Below are positions 25,925-35,446 of a DNA stretch of 48,439 nt, piece after piece. The notes under the pieces were generated by a model. It was not told where the DNA came from. It saw nothing but the letters and a program-made list of their open reading frames with translations, and searched no databases. Position 1 is the stretch's first letter, and every line of letters begins with the position of its first letter. The DNA comes from Phycisphaeraceae bacterium (GTDB lineage: Bacteria; Planctomycetota; Phycisphaerae; Phycisphaerales; UBA1924): contig JAHCJH010000008.1 in the NCBI GenBank assembly GCA_026126345.1, positions 1 through 48,439 on the forward strand. Reading direction: 5' to 3'. Made by a program: the position numbers and the translations under genes.

Positions 25925-27397
25925 ATGGACGCCCGAATACTGGCCCGCTTCACCTGCGTCGGCGTGATCGCCTTGGTGTCCGCGGCCGCCTTCGGCCAGC
26001 CCAAGGACCCGGTGAAGGAGGCCAAGGACGAGCGCCTGGCCACCAGCGACCGGGTCCGCGCCGTCGAGCGCGCCTGGCAAACGGACAAGACCCGCGAGGC
26101 CCGGCGGGAAGATCTCAAGAGCATCCTCTGGATTCAGCGCAGCGCCGTGGTTGTCCGCGTGCGGTGCCTGGAACTGCTGATGGACGATCCCGGCGACACC
26201 GACCACGCCGACACCCGCAGCATGCTCCGCCTCATGGTGCCCACCGAGGGCGATTTCGCCGTGCTCGAAGCCTTGTGCCGCATCATCGAACGCGAGCGCT
26301 GGCCCGAGTTCGCCGGCCCGCTGGTGCGGTCGTACTCCAGGTTCGTCGTGTCGCGTCCCGATGACGAACGGCCCGAGCGCCGGGCCCTGGCGGCTCTGGC
26401 CGGCGCTCGGCCCGTCGAGGAACTGGTCTACGAGGTCTTCTCCACCCCGGCGACCGGCACCGGCCAGCAGCGCGACCGCGAGGACAAAGCGCGTTCCGCC
26501 GCCTGGGAGCTGCTCGGCAGGCTCGACAAGTCCGGCGCCAAGCGCAAAGCCCTGATCGAGCAGGCCGCCGCGGCCCCGAGCGACGACCCCATGCTCCAGA
26601 ACGTCCGCTTCGCGGCGACGGAGCTCCGGGCGATCCCCTTGACGGCCTCGCAACTCACCTGGGTGGGGCAGATCCGCGAATCGGCGGCCAAGTCGCCCGA
26701 GTGGATGACGGAGCTTCGAGCGGCGCTGGCGGCCTGCGCCACCGAGCACCTGGCGGACCTCCGGCTGAGGCACCTCGAGCCGATCCGCTGGGCGTCGCTT
26801 CACCAGCCCGACTGGCTCCGGGCCGACCGGCCCGCGCTGCTGTCGCAACTGCACGCCCGCCTGAAGGGGCGGACGATCTACCAGCGGACGCAGGGCGACA
26901 CCACCTCCGAGGCCGTGAGCGAGCGCCTCAGCACGTACGAATCGCGGCTCACCTGGGCCGACCTGCTCTCCATGCTCGTGATCGACGTGGCGGTGCGGAC
27001 GCCCGGCCTGGCGGAAACGCTCTGGGATCACGTCGAGCGCGATCTCAAGGATCGAACCACGGAACTCGGTGGGCTGATCTCCGCCGACGGTGGGGGGTTC
27101 AAGGCCGTGCTCTATCCGCCGCGGGGCACGGCCCGCACGGGCGACCGGCGCTTCGTGGCGTCCGACGACATGCTCGCCGCAGGCGCTCTGGCGCTGGCCC
27201 ACTACCACTTCCACGCGCAGTCGGTGGACAACGCCGACTACGCCGGCCCCGGCCCGGGCGACATGGAATACGCGGACGACCAGGGCCGCTTGTGCCTGGT
27301 ATACACGCCGGTGCGCCGCGGCGTGCTCAACGTGGACTATTACCAGGCCGGCGGCGTGCGCATCGACCTGGGCACCATCACCGCAGCGACCAAGTAG
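25925..27397 (+). CDS. Large secreted protein of unknown function
   Basis: A 490-residue protein with a signal peptide (LARFTCVGVIALVSAAAFGQ). The first two-thirds are rich in helices with repeated spacing reminiscent of HEAT-type solenoids (AVVVRVRCLELLMDD, LEALCRIIERERWPEFA, AAWELLGRLDKSGAK). The last 170 residues look like mixed alpha/beta (GGGFKAVLYPPRG, LAHYHFHAQSVDNADYAGPG, YADDQGRLCLVYTPV, VDYYQAGGVRIDLG). I recognise no enzyme family. The C-terminal part has the look of a Mov34/JAB-like or other hydrolase fold, but this is not established. An M48 protease gene starts 31 nt downstream. Confidence 0.75.
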   Translation: MDARILARFTCVGVIALVSAAAFGQPKDPVKEAKDERLATSDRVRAVERAWQTDKTREARREDLKSILWIQRSAVVVRVRCLELLMDDPGDTDHADTRSMLRLMVPTEGDFAVLEALCRIIERERWPEFAGPLVRSYSRFVVSRPDDERPERRALAALAGARPVEELVYEVFSTPATGTGQQRDREDKARSAAWELLGRLDKSGAKRKALIEQAAAAPSDDPMLQNVRFAATELRAIPLTASQLTWVGQIRESAAKSPEWMTELRAALAACATEHLADLRLRHLEPIRWASLHQPDWLRADRPALLSQLHARLKGRTIYQRTQGDTTSEAVSERLSTYESRLTWADLLSMLVIDVAVRTPGLAETLWDHVERDLKDRTTELGGLISADGGGFKAVLYPPRGTARTGDRRFVASDDMLAAGALALAHYHFHAQSVDNADYAGPGPGDMEYADDQGRLCLVYTPVRRGVLNVDYYQAGGVRIDLGTITAATK

Positions 27398-27428
27398 GTC
27401 TCGCCCGCCCGGAAAGGACTCCGTCGGC

Positions 27429-28964
27429 ATGCACGTGCTGCTGATCGTCGCGTTCGCGGGGCTGATCCTCAGGGATCAACTGCGGATCGCGCCCCCGGGC
27501 TTGGACTGGCTCGGCCCCTGGGCGATTCTCGGCGCGACCGTGCTGCCGATGGTCGCGTTGGCAGCGATGACCCACGGCGCCATGAGCATGGCCGGGCGCG
27601 TGCTGGACACCAGCGGCCAGTGGCGGGCCCTGGTGCTGGCGCAGCGGGCGTTGTCGGCCTCGCGCTGGGCCGGCTTGGCTCTGCACCTGACGGCCGTGCT
27701 GGCGCTGGGGTGGCTCGACGCGGTGCGCGCGGTGACCGGCGACCTGATCCTCGCCGATGAACTGCTGGCGATGCTGCCGCTGCTGGCCATGTTTACGATC
27801 GGGTGGGCCAGTTTCTACTCCATCGAGCGTCGCATCGCCGAAGCGGCCTTCCTGGGTTCCATCGACGACGGCCGGCACGCCGAGCCGCTCGTCACGCGGG
27901 GCAGATTCGTCTCGCTGCAGGTCCGGCACCAGATCCTTCTGGTGCTCGTGCCCATGTCCCTTCTCATCGCCTGGAACGAATCGGCCGCGTGGGCCTTCGA
28001 CTCCCTGCTGCGCGCTCACGAGCTGGGGCGGCTCGATCCCTCAGGATGGCTCAACGCCGTCGCGGCCTGGCTGGCCGAAGGTGAAACGGCGTCGTGGGTC
28101 GGGGCGGCGGTGCAGTTGACCGGCGTGCTCATCGTGCTGACCGTGATGCCGCTCATCATCACCGTCATCTGGGAGGTCGAAGGGCTGCCCTCGGGCCCGC
28201 TGAGCGACCGGATGAACGCGATCTGCCGCGGCGCGCGCGTGCGGCCCGCGCGGGTGCTGATCTGGCGCACCGCGTCCACGCTGCTCAACGGCGCGGTCAT
28301 CGGCCTGGCGCCGGCGACTCGGATCATCCTCCTGACCGACGCCCTGCTGGAGCGGTTGCCGATGCGGCAGGTCGAGGGTGTCATGGCCCATGAACTGGGG
28401 CACGTCCGGCGACGGCACATCGTGTGGCTCGGCGTCACGATGCTCGGGTCCATTGGGCTCACCGCATCGCTGGGCGAACTGGCGCTCCGGGCGGCGGGCC
28501 TGCTGACCGTGCGGCCGGGCGAGCCGCCGCCCTCCACGGACCTGATGGCGCTCGGATTATCGATCGGTTGCCTGCTGATCGGACTGGTCGCGTTCGGCTT
28601 CGTGAGCCGGCGGTTCGAGTGGCAGGCCGACGCCTTCGCGGTGCAGACGCTCTCTCGCACGCCCCCGCTGGAGTCACTCCCCGACGCGCCCGATGAAGCC
28701 TCTCGCGTCGCCGCCGTTGCGACCGACGAAGCCGTCGATTCGGCCCGGGCGATGCTCGAATCGGTCGCCCGGATCAACCACATCCGTCCCGAGCAATTCT
28801 CCTGGCGGCACGGCTCCATCGCCGAACGCATCCGACGCATCGAAGCCCTGCGGGGCGTGCCCTTGAATCGCTTCCCGATCGACCGCCAGGTACGCTGGGT
28901 GAAGGCCGCGTGCGCCGCCGCGGCGGCGGGCGCCGTCGCGCTGGTTGTCTGGCCGCCGTTGTAG
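27429..28964 (+). CDS. Integral membrane M48-family zinc metalloprotease
   Basis: A 511-residue protein with about six or seven transmembrane segments and an M48 (Ste24/HtpX-like) domain. Zinc site: HELGH at residues 321-325 and EWQAD at 397-401, with Glu397 as the third ligand. TASTLLNGAVIGLAPATRIIL before the zinc site matches the usual NAxxxG region of the family. Such enzymes degrade misfolded membrane proteins or cleave prenylated peptides. ATG 27429 with AAAGGA upstream was preferred over a longer reading that overlaps the preceding gene. dapF follows after 16 nt. Confidence 0.92.
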   Translation: MHVLLIVAFAGLILRDQLRIAPPGLDWLGPWAILGATVLPMVALAAMTHGAMSMAGRVLDTSGQWRALVLAQRALSASRWAGLALHLTAVLALGWLDAVRAVTGDLILADELLAMLPLLAMFTIGWASFYSIERRIAEAAFLGSIDDGRHAEPLVTRGRFVSLQVRHQILLVLVPMSLLIAWNESAAWAFDSLLRAHELGRLDPSGWLNAVAAWLAEGETASWVGAAVQLTGVLIVLTVMPLIITVIWEVEGLPSGPLSDRMNAICRGARVRPARVLIWRTASTLLNGAVIGLAPATRIILLTDALLERLPMRQVEGVMAHELGHVRRRHIVWLGVTMLGSIGLTASLGELALRAAGLLTVRPGEPPPSTDLMALGLSIGCLLIGLVAFGFVSRRFEWQADAFAVQTLSRTPPLESLPDAPDEASRVAAVATDEAVDSARAMLESVARINHIRPEQFSWRHGSIAERIRRIEALRGVPLNRFPIDRQVRWVKAACAAAAAGAVALVVWPPL

Positions 28965-28980
28965 AGCTCCCAACCCGACC

Positions 28981-29865
28981 ATGAACTTCGTCAAGATGCA
29001 CGGCCTGGGCAACGACTACGTCTACCTCGACGCGGTCACCGTTCCCGCCATGGAGTCCGAGCATGACCTGCCCGCGCTGGCGCGGGCCATGAGCGATCGG
29101 CACCGCGGCATCGGTTCCGATGGGCTGATCCTGATCTGCCGCCCGACCGCGCCCGGGGCCGACGTTCGGATGCGCATGTTCAACGCCGACGGCTCCGAGG
29201 CCCAGATGTGCGGCAACGGGATTCGGTGCGTCGCGCGGTTCGCCCGCGAGCGTTTAGGCGTTCGGAGCCTGCCGATCCGCGTGCAGACCGGCCGGGGGGT
29301 CCTGGAGATCGCTTGTGAGTTCGACGGGGCCGGGCGATTCCGCTCGGCCACCGTGGACATGGGCGCCCCGGTGCTCGAACCCCACCTGATTCCGATCGAC
29401 CCGCGGCACGTTCGCCGCGCCGATCGGGAGCACGAACACACCCTGCACGACGGGCCCGGCGGGTCGCTCCGCTGGGCGTTCGTGTCGATGGGCAATCCGC
29501 ACGCGGTCTGCTTCGTGGAGGACCCGGCCCGCCTGGCGGGTTTCGCGGGCATCGGCGATCCCTCGGCGCTGGAGCGTCATCCGGCGTTCCCCCAGCGCAT
29601 CAATGTTCACGTCGCCTTCGTCGAAGCCCGCGGGCGGGCGGCCGTGCGAACCTGGGAACGCGGCGCCGGGTTCACCCAGGCGTGCGGCACGGGCGCGTGC
29701 GCCGTCGCCGTCGCAGGCGTGCTCACCGGGCGGATGGATCGCAGCGCCGTGCTCACCCTCCCGGGCGGCGAGCTGCGCGTGCGGTGGGATTCGGACACCC
29801 GGCACGTGCTGATGACCGGGCCCGCCGAGGAGGTCTTCGAGGGACATTGGCTCGGCGGTCGATGA
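28981..29865 (+). CDS. dapF: Diaminopimelate epimerase
   Basis: A 294-residue PLP-independent epimerase converting LL- to meso-diaminopimelate for peptidoglycan and lysine synthesis. It starts MNFVKMHGLGNDYVYLD. The two catalytic cysteines are in MCGNGIRC (Cys77) and TQACGTGACAVAVAG. A member of a three-gene run (M48 protease, dapF, M20 hydrolase); its TGA overlaps the next ATG by 4 nt. The cell therefore likely uses meso-DAP. Confidence 0.96.
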   Translation: MNFVKMHGLGNDYVYLDAVTVPAMESEHDLPALARAMSDRHRGIGSDGLILICRPTAPGADVRMRMFNADGSEAQMCGNGIRCVARFARERLGVRSLPIRVQTGRGVLEIACEFDGAGRFRSATVDMGAPVLEPHLIPIDPRHVRRADREHEHTLHDGPGGSLRWAFVSMGNPHAVCFVEDPARLAGFAGIGDPSALERHPAFPQRINVHVAFVEARGRAAVRTWERGAGFTQACGTGACAVAVAGVLTGRMDRSAVLTLPGGELRVRWDSDTRHVLMTGPAEEVFEGHWLGGR

Positions 29866-31124
29866 GTACCCCGGAACGCACGCGGGAGTTTCCCATGAGC
29901 CTGTCGGACCGTGAGCAACGATTCGTGTCCGCCATCGAGCGACGGCGGGGCGACCTGCTCGCGGACCTGAAGCTGCACGTCGGGCTGCCCACCGGCATGG
30001 GCAACGCGCCGGCGCTCGATGAATCCCGCGAGCGGCTGGCGGCCCGTTGCGCTGCGCTCGGGGCAGTGTGCGAACTGATCCCGGGCGACCCGAAGCCGAC
30101 GTGGATCGATGCCTGGGCACGCGGCCGAGATGCGCCGGCGGAGATCGCCCCGCCGCCCACGCTGGTGTGCCGCCGACCCGGCCCCCAGGGCTCACCGCAC
30201 GTACTCATCTCCGGGCACCTCGACACGGTGCACGATCCGCGGGGGGCGTTCCGGGAACTGTCGGTCGCCCCCGGAGGCGCGACCGCGACGGGACCCGGCT
30301 GCGTGGACATGAAGGGCGGCCTGGTGATCGCCATGGCGGCGCTCGAGGTCCTGGCCGAGTGCGGCGAGTCGATCGGCTGGTCATTCATCCTCAACAGCGA
30401 TGAGGAGACCGGTTCGTTCTGTTCCGATCGGGCGCTGCGGGCCGAGGCGGCGTCCGGGCGCTACGTCGCAGGGCTGGCCCTCGAGCCGGCCATGAGCAAG
30501 GGTGAATTGGCCATCGAGCGGGGCGGCTCCGGCCAGTTCCTGCTGGAATGCACCGGACGGTCGGCGCACGTCGGCCGCGACTTCGCCAGCGGCGTCTCGG
30601 CCGTGAACGCGCTGGCGTCGGCGATCCTCGAAGCGTCGGAACTGTCGCGCCCGTCGCTCGGAGTCTGCGTCAACGTCGGGCCGCTGCACTGTGCGACGCC
30701 GCCGAACGTCGTCCCCGATCGGGCCGCGGCGTGGGGCAACCTGAGATTCCCCACCCCACAGGCCGGTGCGGAGCTCGAGCGCGCGCTGTCGACCCTGGGA
30801 AGGTCGGGCCTGCCAGGGGTCACGGTGCGCTCCACCCTCAACCGACCCGCCAAGCCGATGACCCCCGCCGTCGAGCGTCTCGGAGGTGTGGTGCGAGCCG
30901 CCTCGGAGGCTCTGGGAAGACCACTCCCGTTCGGCCGTACCGCGGGAGTGTGCGATGGGAACAACCTGCAGGCCGCCGGCCTGCCGACAGTCGACACGCT
31001 CGGCGTCCGCGGCGGTGGACTGCACACGCCCGAGGAGTGGATCGAAATCGGCTCCCTCACGGAACGATCCGCCCTATTTGGGGTGGTCCTGAGCCGGTTG
31101 AGTGGTCTCGACCATCGATTTTGA
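29862..31124 (+). CDS. M20-family metallohydrolase (peptidase/deacylase)
   Basis: A 420-residue zinc hydrolase of the DapE/ArgE/CPG2 superfamily. Metal and catalytic motifs: LISGHLDTVHD (His and catalytic Asp), GPGCVDMKGGL (bridging Asp), LNSDEETGS (catalytic Glu-Glu), LALEPAMSKG (metal Glu) and the late GGGLHTPEEWI (metal His). GVCDGNNLQAAGLPTVDTLG is like the carboxypeptidase G2/ArgE type. The substrate is uncertain: an N-acyl amino acid or dipeptide. Overlap with dapF hints at DAP metabolism, while the nearby ast-like genes would fit desuccinylation. The start may also be the in-frame ATG at 29895. Confidence 0.88.
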   Translation: MSTPERTREFPMSLSDREQRFVSAIERRRGDLLADLKLHVGLPTGMGNAPALDESRERLAARCAALGAVCELIPGDPKPTWIDAWARGRDAPAEIAPPPTLVCRRPGPQGSPHVLISGHLDTVHDPRGAFRELSVAPGGATATGPGCVDMKGGLVIAMAALEVLAECGESIGWSFILNSDEETGSFCSDRALRAEAASGRYVAGLALEPAMSKGELAIERGGSGQFLLECTGRSAHVGRDFASGVSAVNALASAILEASELSRPSLGVCVNVGPLHCATPPNVVPDRAAAWGNLRFPTPQAGAELERALSTLGRSGLPGVTVRSTLNRPAKPMTPAVERLGGVVRAASEALGRPLPFGRTAGVCDGNNLQAAGLPTVDTLGVRGGGLHTPEEWIEIGSLTERSALFGVVLSRLSGLDHRF

Positions 31125-31238
31125 CCAAGTGGCTGGAACCAGGCCCGCCAAATCCCGAAAAGATCTCGTGAGAAGCTCGCCGGCGGCGTCAGCCCATTCG
31201 GGTGAATCGACGGCCTAACGTCGCGACCCGCCGGTCGC

Positions 31239-31272
31239 CCGCCGATTCAAGGGGCCAGGGGCCCATCGGCGG
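31239..31272 (+). other. Inverted repeat in the leader of the single-TM gene
   Basis: CCGCCGAT at 31239-31246 pairs with ATCGGCGG at 31265-31272, about 25 nt before the start at 31297. The 8-bp stem has an 18-nt G/C-rich loop. It could be a leader hairpin or an operator; nothing distinguishes these. Confidence 0.3.
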
Positions 31273-31296
31273 AACAGCGCGGGCACGGAGCGTCGC

Positions 31297-31539
31297 ATGA
31301 GTCTGCTGGAGCGATATCGCGACATGCCGGAAGATCAGCGCAAGCGCCTGACGCTCATTGTTGCGTCAGTGTGCCTGGTGCTGGGTGTCACTCTGGTCGC
31401 GTGGCAGTTGCTCAAGTCCGAACCCTTGCCCGGCACCCCCGCGGGTCCGGCGACCGAGGTGACGCAGGAAGGGGCCCCGCCCCCGCCGCCGTCGCCGACG
31501 ACGCCGGGCTTCCAGAGGGCCCCGGGCGAGCTGAAGTGA
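31297..31539 (+). CDS. Single-transmembrane small protein
   Basis: An 80-residue protein: a charged N terminus ([18 protein letters not shown]), one membrane helix ([20 protein letters not shown]) and a Pro-rich tail. It precedes the pseudopilin gene on the same strand with a 68-nt gap. It may assist the pilus/secretion system, but only position suggests this. Confidence 0.6.
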   Translation: MSLLERYRDMPEDQRKRLTLIVASVCLVLGVTLVAWQLLKSEPLPGTPAGPATEVTQEGAPPPPPSPTTPGFQRAPGELK

Positions 31540-31607
31540 TGGGTCACGGTGTGGTGGACTGCGTGCCGGCCTCACAGCGACCGGCCGCAATCGAAATGGA
31601 GCGGAAC

Positions 31608-32495
31608 ATGAAGATGCGTCGCGGCGGATTCACACTCATCGAGCTGCTGGTGGTCATCGCGATCATCGCACTGCTGGTGGGCATCCTGTTGCCGGCCCTG
31701 AGCAAGGCGCGTCAGGCCAGCCGCCTGAGCGTGTCGCTGAGCAACGTGCGCCAGATCTCCGGCGCCATGGGCTCCTACCGCCTGGACTTCAAGGACCAGT
31801 TGCCCTTCCCCCTGGTGCAGAACGTCAACGGCGGCTGGGTGATCTGCGCCTGGGCCATGGGCGGCAAGTACAACGACGCCCGTTGGAACGGCGTGCCCTA
31901 CGACGTCGCCCCCGGCAACCGGCCGCTGAACGCGTACATCTACCCCACGGTGGCCCTGGACACCACGGTGAACACCGCCAACCGCGGGACCATCGACCTC
32001 CCGGCCTTCAAGTCACCCGGCGACAAGGGCACGATCAACTCCGACATCATCCTCGGCGGCGCGATGCGCGTCGACCAGTCGATCACCGGCTACGACGACG
32101 TCGGCTCGTCCTACATGCAGAACGTCGTCTGGTTCCAGCTCTTCCGCCGGAACAACAGCACCACCCTCGCTTCGTTCACTGAGGCGGTCAACGCCGGCAA
32201 CAAGCGCATGGGCTCGTCGCAGGTCGACCCGAGCAAGTTCGTGCTCCTCTCCGACCAGACCGCCCCGCTCGTGATCTTCGGCGCAGCGCCCAACCGGTTC
32301 GTCGGCGAGTTCGGCGACATCAACAAGTCCGTCATGGGCTTCCTCGACGGCCACGCCGACTACGTCACCATGGAACGGCGTAACCCCACCGCCGAGGACC
32401 CCTACGCCAACATGTCCATCGGCAACATGACCAGCAGCTCCCAGACCAAGCCCTACCCCTACTCCTTCTGGCTGCCGATGCGCACGCACAACTGA
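31608..32495 (+). CDS. Type II secretion/type IV pilus-like pseudopilin
   Basis: A 295-residue protein with a class III signal ([20 protein letters not shown]): cleavage after Gly7 exposes Phe, with Glu at +5, followed by a helix ending in [13 protein letters not shown]. The C-terminal globular part includes [19 protein letters not shown], the FxDGHxxxV motif seen in the large pseudopilin families of planctomycetes. It should be exported and processed by a prepilin peptidase; no assembly genes are present here. The start at 31608 has GGAG 7-10 nt upstream; ATG 31596 is an alternative. An intrinsic terminator follows. Confidence 0.92.
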   Translation: MKMRRGGFTLIELLVVIAIIALLVGILLPALSKARQASRLSVSLSNVRQISGAMGSYRLDFKDQLPFPLVQNVNGGWVICAWAMGGKYNDARWNGVPYDVAPGNRPLNAYIYPTVALDTTVNTANRGTIDLPAFKSPGDKGTINSDIILGGAMRVDQSITGYDDVGSSYMQNVVWFQLFRRNNSTTLASFTEAVNAGNKRMGSSQVDPSKFVLLSDQTAPLVIFGAAPNRFVGEFGDINKSVMGFLDGHADYVTMERRNPTAEDPYANMSIGNMTSSSQTKPYPYSFWLPMRTHN

Positions 32496-32520
32496 ACCGG
32501 TCAACGAAGCTTCCCTCACG

Positions 32521-32550
32521 CGCCGCGGCCTGACTCGCCGCGGCGTTTTT
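32521..32550 (+). terminator. Rho-independent terminator of the pseudopilin gene
   Basis: CGCCGCGGC at 32521-32529 pairs perfectly with GCCGCGGCG at 32537-32545, with loop CTGACTC and TTTTT at 32546-32550, 25 nt after the stop. Confidence 0.9.
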
Positions 32551-32613
32551 CGTTCCCGCCACGACCACCCCGCCGAATATCATCCGCCGACCGCACCCTC
32601 CGACGGAGCACGC

Positions 32614-34092
32614 ATGAACGCCGCCGCCACCAAGCACCCGCCCGCGTCCGGTCACGCCCCGGCGCCCGCCACCCTGGCCGACGACCTGCACGCATCACCC
32701 CTGGTGGCCCAGGCCGTCGACACCATCGTCAAGGAGGTTCGCGCCCGCTCCGCCCGCATCACCGACGTGCGCGGCCCGGCGAGCCCCGCCGCCCGCCAGA
32801 CCTACGAGGATTACATGAAGCGTTGCGCCGACCTGCGGGGCCGGGCGCTGCTCTACCCGTACATCGGCTCGGGCCTGGGTCACGGGGCGCTGGTCGAGCT
32901 CATGGACGGCTCGGTCAAGTGGGACATGATCTGCGGCATCGGCGTGCACTTCTTCGGCCACAGCGACCCGGACCTCACGGCCGCGGCGCTCCGCGGCGCC
33001 CTGGGCGATACGGTGATGCAGGGCAACCTGCAGGCCAACGGCGACGCGTACCGCTTCATGGACCTGCTGCTCAAGGCCGCCGGCCGGTCCAGCCGCCTCA
33101 AGCACGCGTACCTCAGCACCTCCGGCTGCATGGCCAACGAGAACGCGCTGAAGGTCTGCTACCAGAAGCACGCGCCGGCGAGCCGGGTCATCGCCTTCAA
33201 GGACTGCTTCATGGGTCGGTCGGTGACGATGAGCCAGATCGGCGACGCCGCCGCCAATCGCATCGGTCTGCCGCTGTCGACGCAGGTCGACTACATGCCG
33301 TTCTACGACCCCGTGGCGGCGGCCCGCATGGGCCAGGGGCGCTACATCGACATGTGCGTGTCGCACCTGCGCCAGTACATCGAGCGGTACCCCCGCCAGC
33401 ACGCCTGCTTCATCTTCGAGTTGGTGCAGGGCGAGGGCGGCTTCAACACGGCGCCGCGCGAGTACTTCACCGCGCTGATGGACGTCTGCAAGGCCAGCGG
33501 CATCGCGGTGTGGGACGATGAGATCCAGTCCTTCGGCCGCACCACCAGCATGTTCGCCTACGAGGCGCTGGACCTCGGCGACTACGTGGACGTCTTCTGC
33601 GTCGGCAAGATGACGCAAGTGTGCGCCACGCTCTACACCGCCGAGTACAACCCCGGGCCCGGCCTGCTGTCGGGCACGTTCATCGGCGGGTCCGTGCCCT
33701 TCGCGGTCGGTTCGCGTGTGCTCGAGCGGCTCGGAGCCTCGGATTTCTACGGCCCCGAAGGGCGTTTCGCCCGCCAGCACCGGGCCTTCTGCGACCAGGT
33801 GCGGGCGCTGGCCGCCCGGCGCCCCGAGTGGTTCCCGCGCACCGGGCCCTGCGGCGAGTTCGCCGATATCGTCGGCGGCGTCGGCGGCATGATGCGCTTC
33901 ACGCCCTTCGGCGGCGACAAGGACAAGGTGATGAAGGCCTGCAAGGCCCTGTTCGACGAGGGCGTCATCGTCTTCTACTGCGGGCACGGCCCGTACCACG
34001 TCCGCATGCTGCCGCCCCTGGGCGTGTTCGACGAACGCGACTGGCCCCGGGTGTTCGCCTGCGTGGAACGGGGGCTGGCCAAGGTCCTCTGA
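32614..34092 (+). CDS. Class III PLP aminotransferase, likely acting on an ornithine-type amine
   Basis: A 492-residue fold-type I class III aminotransferase. Seen: STSGCMANENALKVCYQKHA (PLP phosphate site), AFKDCFMGRSVTMSQIG, FELVQGEGGFNTAPREYF, VWDDEIQSFGRT and VFCVGKMTQVCAT with the Schiff-base Lys. It is longer than AstC/ArgD (about 400 residues), with an N-terminal extension of roughly 60 residues. Genomic context (astA, astD and a ureohydrolase nearby, same strand) suggests the AstC step, succinylornithine to succinylglutamate semialdehyde. That role is inference; other omega-amino acids are possible. Confidence 0.85.
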   Translation: MNAAATKHPPASGHAPAPATLADDLHASPLVAQAVDTIVKEVRARSARITDVRGPASPAARQTYEDYMKRCADLRGRALLYPYIGSGLGHGALVELMDGSVKWDMICGIGVHFFGHSDPDLTAAALRGALGDTVMQGNLQANGDAYRFMDLLLKAAGRSSRLKHAYLSTSGCMANENALKVCYQKHAPASRVIAFKDCFMGRSVTMSQIGDAAANRIGLPLSTQVDYMPFYDPVAAARMGQGRYIDMCVSHLRQYIERYPRQHACFIFELVQGEGGFNTAPREYFTALMDVCKASGIAVWDDEIQSFGRTTSMFAYEALDLGDYVDVFCVGKMTQVCATLYTAEYNPGPGLLSGTFIGGSVPFAVGSRVLERLGASDFYGPEGRFARQHRAFCDQVRALAARRPEWFPRTGPCGEFADIVGGVGGMMRFTPFGGDKDKVMKACKALFDEGVIVFYCGHGPYHVRMLPPLGVFDERDWPRVFACVERGLAKVL

Positions 34093-34098
34093 ACCGAT

Positions 34099-35283
34099 TC
34101 ACGGGGACGGGTGGCCCAGGACGGCGCCGATCACGGCTCCGGCAAACACCTCGGGCGTGAAGGCGGCGCGGACGGCTCGCGCGCCGCGCTGGCCGAGCCG
34201 AGCGGCCTCCGCCGGGTCCGCCAGCAGCTCGGCGCACGCGCGGGCAAACCGCACAGGATCGTCGGCGACCAGGCAGTGCTCCCCGGCCCGGACCGACCCC
34301 TCCAGGCCGCTCAGCGCGTGCGGGCACGCCACCGTCGCCCGCCCGTGCGCCAGCGCCTCGAGCACCTTGATCTTCGTCCCCGCGCCAAATCGGATCGGCG
34401 CCACGCACACGCTGGCCGCGGCGTACTCCTCCCGCAGATCCTCCACAACCCCCGCCAGTTCCACGCCCGGCGTCCGCTCGCACAGCCGCAGCAGCCGGCC
34501 GGAAGGCGGCGCGCCGACCACCCGGAGCCGGGCGCCCGGGCGGGCTCGCCGCAGCCGGGGCCAGCACCGTTCCAGGAACCAGCGGAGTCCCTCGGCATTC
34601 GGGAACCACGACCACGTGCCCACGGTCATCACAACCCCGCCCTGGGGTTGGTGCGTCGGCTCGCACCAACCGCCCGCCGGAGGCACCGGAACATTCGGCG
34701 CGATCCACGTGGCCGCATGGCCGATCGCCTCGGCGTCGCGCCGGCAGGTGACGATCACCCGCCCGTACCGCAGAATCTCCGCCCGGGCGTGCTCGCGGGC
34801 CACCCGCGCCAGCCGCAGCGCCCGTCGGCGACGCACCGACCACCACGGACTCGCCGCGGCCATCGTCTCGTGCAGCATCCAGTCGAGATCATCCACGTCC
34901 AGGATCGCCGGCGCCAGGCGCGGCGCATCGACCAGCCTGCCGAGCCACGCCAGCCGCACGACCACCAGGTCATAGCCGCCCGCGCGAACAAGCTCCGCCG
35001 CGCGAGCACGAACCCCGGCCGCGGCTTCCACGCTCGTGCGCCCGGGCCGCCACCGGTCCCCCAGACCGGCGCTGGCCCGCCCCGGCTCCGGCGCCACCAC
35101 GTGCAACGTGCCGAACGCCCGACGCGACGTCTCGATGTCCTCGGCGGGATAATGGCCGTCGGAGATGACAGCTAGGTCCACCGACCCGAGGGTCTGCAAC
35201 GCTCGGATCGTGTGCACCGCGCGCTGCCTCACCCCGGCGCGTGCCGGCAGCGGGGGAACCTCGTTGAGGTACAAGATGCGCAT
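34099..35283 (-). CDS. GT4-type glycosyltransferase
   Basis: A 394-residue glycosyltransferase with the GT-B architecture. The N-terminal domain starts MRILYLNEVPPLPARAGVRQ, with the Gly-rich loop of such enzymes. The C-terminal domain has MTVGTWSWFPNAEGLRWFLE, LRVVGAPPSGRLLRL and IRFGAGTKIKVLEALAHGRA. The last is the donor-binding E-x7-E region of GT4. It probably adds a sugar to a lipid or surface glycan. It sits opposite to the ast-like genes, separating aminotransferase from astA, and ends 6 nt from the aminotransferase stop. Confidence 0.88.
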   Translation of the reverse strand: MRILYLNEVPPLPARAGVRQRAVHTIRALQTLGSVDLAVISDGHYPAEDIETSRRAFGTLHVVAPEPGRASAGLGDRWRPGRTSVEAAAGVRARAAELVRAGGYDLVVVRLAWLGRLVDAPRLAPAILDVDDLDWMLHETMAAASPWWSVRRRRALRLARVAREHARAEILRYGRVIVTCRRDAEAIGHAATWIAPNVPVPPAGGWCEPTHQPQGGVVMTVGTWSWFPNAEGLRWFLERCWPRLRRARPGARLRVVGAPPSGRLLRLCERTPGVELAGVVEDLREEYAAASVCVAPIRFGAGTKIKVLEALAHGRATVACPHALSGLEGSVRAGEHCLVADDPVRFARACAELLADPAEAARLGQRGARAVRAAFTPEVFAGAVIGAVLGHPSP

Positions 35284-35446
35284 CGGGGTGCACGATCGGG
35301 GCCTGCTCGGTGCCCCGTCCAGCCGGGCGACACAATAACCGCCTCCGGACCCGCCGTCCCGCTGCGCAAGGCCTGCCGCGCGGCCGATGGACCTGAAGCG
35401 CTACGCTGCCTCGCTCGTGGACCAGTGACTGTCCGCCCGGTGCCCC

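Noticed and set aside
32614-34092. Naming the class III aminotransferase astC
   Set aside because: It is about 90 residues longer than AstC/ArgD and has no diagnostic AstC feature that I can identify; only context suggests the role.
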